From Clostridiales bacterium (lineage in GTDB: Bacteria; Bacillota; Clostridia; Oscillospirales; Acutalibacteraceae), in the NCBI GenBank assembly GCA_019416395.1, contig DXXH01000009.1, forward strand, positions 20,910 to 51,743: 30,834 bases of DNA. Reading direction: 5' to 3'. The translations under genes and the position numbers were made by a program. This document shows positions 24,861 to 30,834 of this stretch, piece by piece. Below the pieces are notes generated by a model. That model had not been told where the DNA came from, ran no database searches, and saw only the letters and a program-made list of their open reading frames with translations. Every line of letters starts with the position of its first letter. The first letter of the stretch is position 1.

Positions 24861-25854
24861 ACACCTCCCTCAGATAGTCCACATCATAGATGCACCGATA
24901 CATACGGCCGTTTTCAAATTCTTTTTCCGGAATTTCGAAGAACGAACACTCGGGCTTGGCGTACTTGCACCGGGCAGCGAAACGGCAGCCAGCAGGCGGC
25001 TTCTTCAGGTTGGGAGGTGTGCCGGGAATCGCTTCCAGCTTGTGGTCCCGGGTTCCTTCCTCAGGCACGATGATGGATCCCATCAAGCCCTTGGAATAGG
25101 GGTGAATGGGGTCGAACACCATCTCTTTCGCAGTTCCCTTTTCCACGATCTGGCCGGCATACATCACCATGATATCATCGGTCACATTGTACAGCAGCGG
25201 AAGCTCATGGGTAATGAAGATCATGGATTTGATAAACCCTTTCTCCATCAGCTCCCGGAGCATCTTGATAACCATCTTCTGGCTGGTAACGTCCAGAGCG
25301 GAAGATGGCTCGTCCGCAATCAGCACCTTGGGTGACAAAATGGTAGAAATCGCGATAACGGTACGCTGTTTCATACCACCGGAGAGCTCTACCGCGTGCT
25401 TTTCCAGCACTTCCTTAGGCAAGCCCAAAATCTGGAACCGCTCCACCGCCATATCATAGATGTCCTTTTTCGAGACACTCTTATCATGGGCGTGAATTAC
25501 GTCTTCAATAAAGCGAATGATTTTCTGAGTGGGGTTCAGGGCGTTCATAGCAGCCTGGGGAATATAGGCGATCTCATTCCCCAACACCTTTTTACGCACC
25601 TCGTCCGGCTTCATTTCGGAAATCTTGATGCCGTCAACGATAATATCCCCGCTCATGTAGTGCAGAGGAGCGAAATAATATCCCATCAGGCTGAGAGCCA
25701 ATGTAGATTTACCGCAGCCAGACTCTCCCGCGATGCCCAGGGATTTGCCTTCCTCGATTTTCAAGGAGACCCCGTCCACCGCGTACACGCTTTCCTTAAA
25801 GCGGGTAACATACTTTGTTTTCAGTTTGGAAACTTCCAACATGTATTTTGCCAT
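24844..25854 (-). CDS. Oligopeptide-type ABC transporter ATPase, first subunit (OppD/DppD-like)
   Basis: A 336-residue ATPase with Walker [11 protein letters not shown]-loop [12 protein letters not shown], signature LSGGMKQR, Walker [13 protein letters not shown] and switch FITHE. The C-terminal oligo_HPY extension is present, with [11 protein letters not shown] and the cysteine motif [19 protein letters not shown] lies 10 nt before the ATG, 18 bp after the permease stop. The partner is the shorter ATPase downstream. Confidence 0.93.
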   Translation of the reverse strand: MAKYMLEVSKLKTKYVTRFKESVYAVDGVSLKIEEGKSLGIAGESGCGKSTLALSLMGYYFAPLHYMSGDIIVDGIKISEMKPDEVRKKVLGNEIAYIPQAAMNALNPTQKIIRFIEDVIHAHDKSVSKKDIYDMAVERFQILGLPKEVLEKHAVELSGGMKQRTVIAISTILSPKVLIADEPSSALDVTSQKMVIKMLRELMEKGFIKSMIFITHELPLLYNVTDDIMVMYAGQIVEKGTAKEMVFDPIHPYSKGLMGSIIVPEEGTRDHKLEAIPGTPPNLKKPPAGCRFAARCKYAKPECSFFEIPEKEFENGRMYRCIYDVDYLREVYGRNG

Positions 25855-25872
25855 AGTTTCTCTTCCTCCTTC

Positions 25873-27123
25873 TCAGCTATCGCGCAACTGCGGGTTGAAC
25901 ACCTGATCCAAGCCAGTATTCATCAGGTTCAGCGAGAAGGTGATCAAAGCCACTGAAATAATTACCGGAATAAAGGCCCACCAGCAATTCGATGTAAGCG
26001 CGCCAAACTTCTGGGCCCAGTTCATCATCAGACCCAACGTGGTAGCGTCTGCGGTAGAAGGCCCAAGCCCCAGCATGGAAAGCTGGGCTTCGGATAGAAT
26101 TCCGGAAGAAATCTGAAGGATCATAGCCATCACCACATAGGAAGCCAAGTACGGCAGAATATCCACCAGCACGATCCTGGGCAGACTGTGGCCGGAAAGC
26201 TTGGAAAGATTCACGTGATCCCGGTTCCGCAAGGACAACACCTGGGAACGCACCGACCGGGCCGTCCACGGCCAGGAAGTACAGCCGATGATCAGGGCCA
26301 CCATCAATGGGCCCCGGGCTGCCTGCCCTACGCTGTTGGCAATCAGAATCAAAATCACAAAGCTGGGAATGACCGTAAACAGGTTGGTGATAAACACAAG
26401 GAAATCATCAATCCAGCCGCCTAAATAGCCGGACATCAACCCGAAAAACAAGCCAATTACGGTAGCGATTATACCGGCCAGGAAGCCAATCTGAAGAGAA
26501 ACACCAATGGAGCTTGCCAGTTTGGTCGCCATATCCGCGCCGAAATTATCGGTGCCCAAAGGCACGGTAACTGTATTTGAAATCTCCCCAATATTTACAA
26601 ACTGATCTGGCTTAATCTCCTTGGAAACCTCCAGGTTTCCCTCTTCATCTTCCTCGGCCACGATCACTACACCGCCGCCGCTTTTCAAAGCCTGAATCTC
26701 GTCATCCAACCGCTGGTATGCCCGCTTGTCCGCAGTAATCATGCCCTGGGAAAGCTCAGGATCATAGTTTTCATTCCACAGTGTCACCAGACTCTCCACG
26801 TCTTGAAGGTCTATGTCTCCTTCGCTTATTTCAGCCTGGTTCACCAGCCACTTTTTCATGCTTTCCCGGGTTTCCATGGGAAGGGCGGAATCATACAGGG
26901 ACGAGGATGTGTCAACATTGAACGTCAGGCTGTCGTTACTCTGCACCGTATCCGTCACAGAAACATAGGTCCCTGGAGGATAAAAACCGGTACCGATCAT
27001 TTCCATCGGTCCAAAAGCAGAAATCAGAGGGTAGAAAATAGCAATCACAAGCATGAGCACGAAAATTACAAAGCCTACCACAAATTTTGGAGAATGGAAT
27101 ACCTGTTTGATTTGATGAAACAT
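25873..27123 (-). CDS. Oligopeptide-type ABC transporter permease with large extracytoplasmic insert (OppC/DppC-like)
   Basis: A 416-residue permease; AAGGAGG lies 6 nt before the ATG. The first helix (about 14-36) is followed by some 150 residues outside the membrane before the conserved LGTDNFGADMATKL block at about 189; usual OppC/DppC proteins are near 300 residues and have a short link here. The inserted stretch is acidic (EEDEEGNLEVSKE). The remaining five helices and ATPase-contact loop (RNRDHVNLSKLSGHSLPRI) are normal. It pairs with the OppB-like permease, 14 bp upstream in the operon. The insert may touch the binding protein. Confidence 0.92.
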   Translation of the reverse strand: MFHQIKQVFHSPKFVVGFVIFVLMLVIAIFYPLISAFGPMEMIGTGFYPPGTYVSVTDTVQSNDSLTFNVDTSSSLYDSALPMETRESMKKWLVNQAEISEGDIDLQDVESLVTLWNENYDPELSQGMITADKRAYQRLDDEIQALKSGGGVVIVAEEDEEGNLEVSKEIKPDQFVNIGEISNTVTVPLGTDNFGADMATKLASSIGVSLQIGFLAGIIATVIGLFFGLMSGYLGGWIDDFLVFITNLFTVIPSFVILILIANSVGQAARGPLMVALIIGCTSWPWTARSVRSQVLSLRNRDHVNLSKLSGHSLPRIVLVDILPYLASYVVMAMILQISSGILSEAQLSMLGLGPSTADATTLGLMMNWAQKFGALTSNCWWAFIPVIISVALITFSLNLMNTGLDQVFNPQLRDS

Positions 27124-27137
27124 TTTTCCGCCTCCTT

Positions 27138-28145
27138 TCAGCTTTCTTGCTGTGTCGCTTTGACGCGGGGATCGATCACAGCATACAGGATCTCTACTAC
27201 CAGGTTGGCGATCAGCACCATGATGGTGATAATCAGCGTACAGCTGGAAAGCAGAGGATAGTCACGACCCGAAATAGCGTCAAAAATCGTAGTACCAATG
27301 CCAGGATAGCTAAACACCATCTCAGCCACCAGGTTACCGCCTACCATTGTGCCAAGGGACAGAGCCAAACCAGTCACCTGGGGCAACATGGCGTTGCGGA
27401 ACACATACCCCACAATCTTGTGGTCCCGAATACCCAAGAAACGGCTATACTTCACGTAATCCGCGTTGAGCTCGTAAATGGACATGGAACGCATACCAAT
27501 CGCTTGTCCTCCAATGGTAACCAGTACCATTGTCAAAAACGGCAATCTGTAATGGTCGATTACAGAAAGCACAAAATCCATTCCAAAGTGAGGCGTCATG
27601 TTCGCTGCATAACCACCGCCTACCGGGAACCAATGGAGCTCGCCAGCGAACAGCCACAAGAACACCATGCCTAAACCGAATGTGGGAATATTGCTGATAA
27701 ACATAAAGATGGGAAGCAGTGCTTTATCCACACCTTTACGAATATAAGCCGCCAGAGCGCCTAGCAGGTTGCCGATAAACCACCCTACTATAATGGAGGG
27801 AAGCTGCAACGCCAGAGTCCAGATAATGGCAGAACCCACAATGTCGTTCACAGAACGGGGATACTGGGAAATAGACATGCCCATATTCCCCTGAAACAGA
27901 TTTCCAATATAAGTAAAGAACTGTTCGGGAAGGGATTTATCCAATCCAAATTCTTCCGTATACTGCTGCACCATCTGGTCGCGCACACCTGGATCCACAC
28001 CGCCTGCCGCAGCCTGGTTCACCAGCATATCCACAGGGTTGCCAGGCATCAAGCGTGGAAGCAGGAAATTCAACAGCACAGCGCAAATCAGTGTAATGAC
28101 ATACCAAATAATCTTCCGGCTATAATATTTAGCCATGCCTTTCAA
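27138..28145 (-). CDS. Oligopeptide-type ABC transporter permease (OppB/DppB-like)
   Basis: A 335-residue permease with six helices. The TTG at 28145 is chosen: AGAGGTG lies 7 nt upstream, while the ATG at 28136 is too far from it. The N-terminal signature LLPRLMPGNPVDMLV and the loop YVKYSRFLGIRDHKIVGYVF with RNAMLP are those of OppB/DppB. It opens the membrane part of the operon, right after two terminator-like hairpins that follow the binding-protein gene. Confidence 0.94.
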   Translation of the reverse strand: MKGMAKYYSRKIIWYVITLICAVLLNFLLPRLMPGNPVDMLVNQAAAGGVDPGVRDQMVQQYTEEFGLDKSLPEQFFTYIGNLFQGNMGMSISQYPRSVNDIVGSAIIWTLALQLPSIIVGWFIGNLLGALAAYIRKGVDKALLPIFMFISNIPTFGLGMVFLWLFAGELHWFPVGGGYAANMTPHFGMDFVLSVIDHYRLPFLTMVLVTIGGQAIGMRSMSIYELNADYVKYSRFLGIRDHKIVGYVFRNAMLPQVTGLALSLGTMVGGNLVAEMVFSYPGIGTTIFDAISGRDYPLLSSCTLIITIMVLIANLVVEILYAVIDPRVKATQQES

Positions 28146-28167
28146 CGAGAATCACCTCTTTCTTTAT

Positions 28168-28214
28168 AAAAAGAGGGCCGGTGGTCGCAGCGTGAATCCT
28201 TAGCCATCGGCCCT
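28168..28214 (-). terminator. Second terminator-like hairpin before the OppB-like gene
   Basis: Reverse strand AGGGCCGATGG pairs with CCACCGGCCCT (10 of 11), then C and TTTTT. It lies 10 nt downstream of the first hairpin and would reduce readthrough into the permeases. Confidence 0.65.
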
Positions 28215-28224
28215 ACACTTTTTC

Positions 28225-28268
28225 AAAAACTGCGCGGAACCGGAACTTTCATTCACGGTTCCGCGCAG
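28225..28268 (-). terminator. First terminator hairpin after the peptide-binding protein gene
   Basis: Reverse strand CTGCGCGGAACCG, 13-nt loop, perfect complement (13 pairs), then TTTTT. It lies 62 bp after the binding-protein stop and explains a high ratio of binding protein to permease. Confidence 0.85.
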
Positions 28269-28330
28269 GGCCTATTTTTCAGACGAAAAATAGGAGGAAA
28301 AAACTTATACGCGTTATCGAAAGAGAGCTT

Positions 28331-30202
28331 TTATCCTTCTACCAATTCCAAGTTGTACAGACCGGCAATACCGTAGCCGTCGGTGCACATCATGGCAGGA
28401 ATCTTAGGATCAGAACCATCATTCTCGTTGGGGAAGTTGGTCCATACGCCTTCATAGCAGCTCATAAACTGATAAGGACGATACATAACGCCAAAGCTGG
28501 GCACTTCACTCAGATAGATCTCATTCAGCCGCTGATAGATCTCCTTCTGACGAGTCTCGTCTGTGGTGTTGGCCAGTTCCTCAATCAGAGTATCTGCCTC
28601 TTCGTTGTAGTAACGGCCCTGGTTGGTGGTCATCACGTCGGGGAACTCACCGCCAAAACCATACATGTAGAAATAGAAGGTTCCATAGGGAGGGCCAGCA
28701 TACGAAGTCAAGGTGATGTCAAAGTTGCCGGACTGCAGGTCGTCGGTAACCTGAGCAGCTTCGGGATAATAAGTTTCAATCTGGATACCAATGTTCTTGC
28801 CTGCTTCCTGAACGATGTTCAGAGCAGCCTCATAGTCGGACCAACCGGTGGGGCACTCCACCTGGAAGGAAAGCTCCTCACCATTGTATTCCCGGTTGCC
28901 GTCGCCGTTTGTATCTACGATACCCGCTTCATCAAGCAGGGCCACAGCGCCTTCAATGTCATTTCCGGTCCACTGCAGGGGCTCCAAAGCCTCGGGATCC
29001 AGAATCAGGTCTTGCTGAGCCTCAGACCAGTTAAACATGGTCCGGGGATACTCTTCAAAGGTGGGAGACTGGCCGGTCATAGCGGAAGAGATGATCTGGT
29101 CGTAATCCACCGCCATGGCAATGGCCTTGCGAACCGCAACCTGATCCAAACCGGGCTTCTGCACATTGAATACTACCGTGGGCAGAACGCCAGCGTCATT
29201 GTAGGGAGCGTCTTCCATATAAGTGGAGATAGGCAATCCCTCATCTTCCCACATGGTTTCCACATTGGCAATATAAGACTGGTTTACGTCGATTTCGCCA
29301 TTCTTAAACGCCTGGGCAGCAACGTCGTTGCTGGAATAGATGTTGTGAATGATATACTTGGGTGCAGCCAGCTTGCCCCACATGGACTCGTCCTGACCCC
29401 AGTAGTTGTCATCTCTCTCAATCACCCATTTCTGGTCGTTCTGCTCCAGGGGATGATAAGGAGCGGTAGAGGGAGCATCCCACATGGGTTCATTCTTAAT
29501 AGCTGTAGCGTCGCCGCCGTTCTTTTCGTCCAGCTCATCCAGATAAGCCTTCTGCATGATGTACATCTTGCGAACCAGCTCTTCCACCTTCATAATATTG
29601 TGGTTATCAGGATTGGTCTGGACTTCCACGGTGTAATCCCCTGTAGCCACAATGTCAGAAATATAGGGGCTGTAAGCCACACCAGTATTGCTGGAATAAT
29701 TCACATAAGCGTCCCAGGAAGCTTCCACGTCAGCAGCGGTAAAAGCAGTGCCGTCGCTCCAATGCGCCACTTCCTTTAGATTGATGGTCATAACGGTACC
29801 ATCTTCATTCCATGCCCAATCACCATCAGCCAGCAAAGGATAATCCTTGCCATCTGCAGCGTTGTACATGTACAGCGTCTCCCAAACCAGTTCGCGGGCG
29901 CCTGTGTCGCTGTTTGCCATAGCCGCGTAATTGGGGTTAGCCGCCATGGGGTTTGCTGAAACAGGTGTGCCCCACTGCTGGCCGCCCTGATACAGGCTTT
30001 CCTCACGGGGATATGTGCCTGTCGCGGTTTCTTCCGTCTCAACATCACTGGTCTCGGAACTGGTCCCGCTGACTTCACTTGTTTGAGATGTTGAGGTACT
30101 TGCCTCCGAGGTAGAGCTCTCACCGCCGCCTCCGCAAGCCGACATGGTCGCAGCCATGGCAATGGCAAGCAGAAGAGCTGTTAGCTTGGTCCATCTTTTC
30201 AT
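28331..30202 (-). CDS. Peptide-type solute-binding lipoprotein (SBP_bac_5, OppA/DppA-like)
   Basis: A 623-residue protein; AAGGAGG lies 9 nt before the ATG. The signal peptide ends in a lipobox (MSAC, lipidated C23), followed by a Ser/Thr/Glu-rich linker (about 24-60). The body matches family 5 binding proteins: NPNYAAMANSDTGARELVWE, LKEVAHWSDGTAFTAADVEA and VAVRKAIAMAVDYDQIISSA are the hallmark blocks. It binds ligand outside the cell and feeds the OppBC-like pair. Family 5 ligands include peptides, nickel chelates and some glycosides, so peptide is the default only. It is the first gene of the operon and lies opposite the AraC-type regulator. Confidence 0.94.
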   Translation of the reverse strand: MKRWTKLTALLLAIAMAATMSACGGGGESSTSEASTSTSQTSEVSGTSSETSDVETEETATGTYPREESLYQGGQQWGTPVSANPMAANPNYAAMANSDTGARELVWETLYMYNAADGKDYPLLADGDWAWNEDGTVMTINLKEVAHWSDGTAFTAADVEASWDAYVNYSSNTGVAYSPYISDIVATGDYTVEVQTNPDNHNIMKVEELVRKMYIMQKAYLDELDEKNGGDATAIKNEPMWDAPSTAPYHPLEQNDQKWVIERDDNYWGQDESMWGKLAAPKYIIHNIYSSNDVAAQAFKNGEIDVNQSYIANVETMWEDEGLPISTYMEDAPYNDAGVLPTVVFNVQKPGLDQVAVRKAIAMAVDYDQIISSAMTGQSPTFEEYPRTMFNWSEAQQDLILDPEALEPLQWTGNDIEGAVALLDEAGIVDTNGDGNREYNGEELSFQVECPTGWSDYEAALNIVQEAGKNIGIQIETYYPEAAQVTDDLQSGNFDITLTSYAGPPYGTFYFYMYGFGGEFPDVMTTNQGRYYNEEADTLIEELANTTDETRQKEIYQRLNEIYLSEVPSFGVMYRPYQFMSCYEGVWTNFPNENDGSDPKIPAMMCTDGYGIAGLYNLELVEG

Positions 30203-30324
30203 ACTTTATTTCCTCCTTAAAAGATACTTGCGGAGCTATACCGCAAAATGTAACGATGTGGGAAATAGGTCCTTCGGTTTTGGCGTTGTAAATAATGACC
30301 ATTAATTCCCCATTACGGGATACA

Positions 30325-30330
30325 ATAATA
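30325..30330 (-). promoter_or_regulatory. Candidate -10 of the peptide operon
   Basis: TATTAT on the reverse strand, about 120 nt before the binding-protein ATG. The -35 position (30348-30353, TATCGG) is poor and abuts the first operator repeat, as in activator-dependent promoters. Confidence 0.45.
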
Positions 30331-30350
30331 CACCATCTTGCCTATTTCCG

Positions 30351-30404
30351 ATAGCAAAATATCACTTCAATCATAGCAAAATATCACAAATTACAAAATT
30401 TCAC
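30351..30404 (-). repeat. Direct repeats, probable AraC-type operator
   Basis: ATAGCAAAATATCAC occurs exactly at 30351-30365 and 30373-30387, 22 bp apart. A third, degenerate copy (12 of 15) is at 30390-30404. They lie from the -35 zone upward of the leftward promoter and between the operon and the regulator gene, the classic place for an AraC activator. Confidence 0.75.
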
Positions 30405-30516
30405 CCATATTTCTCGTGCAATTTGTTTATTTAAAAGTATTGAAAGAATTTCCCGTCATTTTAATCCAGTTAGTATGGATAGCACCTTTTTTTCCTGATT
30501 TCTATCAGACTTTTAC

Positions 30517-30546
30517 TTGACATAAAAATACACTTTCTGCTAAAAT
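30517..30546 (+). promoter_or_regulatory. Promoter of the AraC-family gene
   Basis: TTGACA (30517-30522) and TAAAAT (30541-30546), spacer 18, 45 bp before the ATG. Confidence 0.65.
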
Positions 30547-30591
30547 GGCCTCTAGATTTCAATTTTTTTCGCAACCAGAAGGGATTTTTCC

Positions 30592-30834
30592 ATGGCTACA
30601 GACACCATTGCCTCCAATTCAAACCAACAAAATGGCGCTGTAACGGTGCAATATGATTTTGAAGGTTACCCTGCTTGTCTTCGTAGAGAAGACAAACAGA
30701 GTTATGAAAAATTGCCTTCTTCTCTTCATTTTCACGACGAACTGGAGTTTCTCTATGTCTATACAGGACGTTTGAATCTTCACATAAATAAAATTCCCAT
30801 TACACTGCTTCCCACGGAAGGAATCTTCATTAAC
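30592..30834 (+). CDS. AraC-family transcriptional regulator, N-terminal cupin part (cut by window end)
   Basis: From the ATG at 30592 (AAGGG 9 nt upstream) 81 codons are open to the window edge. The stretch SSLHFHDELEFLYVYTGRLN with the following LHINKIPITLLPTEGIFIN is the cupin sensor domain of AraC-family regulators (HxHxxxE...G). The DNA-binding half lies outside. It is divergent from the peptide ABC operon and probably activates it through the direct repeats at 30351-30404, sensing a small sugar or peptide ligand. Confidence 0.85.
   Translation, partial: MATDTIASNSNQQNGAVTVQYDFEGYPACLRREDKQSYEKLPSSLHFHDELEFLYVYTGRLNLHINKIPITLLPTEGIFIN

Larger units (their letters stand above)
30203..30591. 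other. 389-bp divergent control region
   Basis: No gene. It contains the leftward peptide-operon promoter with repeated operator-like sites, the rightward AraC-gene promoter, and a 115-nt leader with a small hairpin (TTGCGG at 30229-30234 pairing with CCGCAA at 30241-30246). Confidence 0.7.

Noticed and set aside
1..30834. CRISPR array, insertion sequence, tRNA or rRNA
   Set aside because: No regularly spaced repeat set, transposase, terminal inverted repeats flanking a gene, or RNA gene signature was seen on either strand.

Overview
The window looks like the chromosome of a Gram-positive anaerobe of the Clostridia, most likely a gut Oscillospiraceae/Lachnospiraceae-type organism. The signs are AGGAGG-type ribosome binding sites, GTG/TTG starts, lipoprotein solute-binding proteins, a YesN/YesM-type two-component pair with LplB/YtcP-type sugar permeases, several flavin and Fe-S oxidoreductases, and no outer-membrane genes. 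The taxon is inferred; no rRNA or tRNA lies in the window.

Region 1 (1-9100) is rich in redox and transport genes. It holds a NudC-like Nudix hydrolase (cut by the window start), a LysR regulator divergent from a DUF1097 membrane protein, and a PhlG/phloretin-hydrolase-like zinc hydrolase. Convergent to these is a 672-residue Old Yellow Enzyme / 2,4-dienoyl-CoA-reductase-type flavoenzyme. Upstream of that enzyme is a chimeric gene scar, an amino-acid-permease start joined out of frame to the end of a flavodoxin-type protein. Next comes an operon of a double-domain flavodoxin-like protein plus an EamA transporter. A C-C hydrolase beside an ene-reductase recalls gut flavonoid breakdown.

Region 2 (9300-22370) reads rightward: an EamA transporter, an FAD-dependent oxidoreductase, an AraC-type response regulator with its histidine kinase, and a carbohydrate ABC importer (two permeases, one binding lipoprotein, no ATPase). 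The importer is followed by nagA, a Gfo/Idh/MocA dehydrogenase and a TIM-barrel sugar isomerase/epimerase. The likely logic is sensing, uptake and breakdown of an N-acetylated amino-sugar glycoside or oligosaccharide, ended by a strong bidirectional terminator.

Region 3 (22400-30834) reads leftward: a MATE efflux gene behind a structured leader RNA with two interleaved long-range stems, then a complete Opp/Dpp-type peptide ABC operon (binding protein, two permeases, two ATPases). Two terminator hairpins separate the binding-protein gene from the rest. A divergent AraC-family regulator (cut by the window end) faces the operon, and direct repeats at 30351-30404 sit where an AraC activator would bind.

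I saw no IS element, CRISPR array, tRNA or rRNA. The most notable items are the PhlG-like hydrolase/ene-reductase neighbourhood, the MATE leader, an attenuator-like leader before the flavodoxin operon, the AraC-type operator repeats, the permease/flavodoxin deletion scar, and a perfect 28-bp palindrome inside the Nudix gene.
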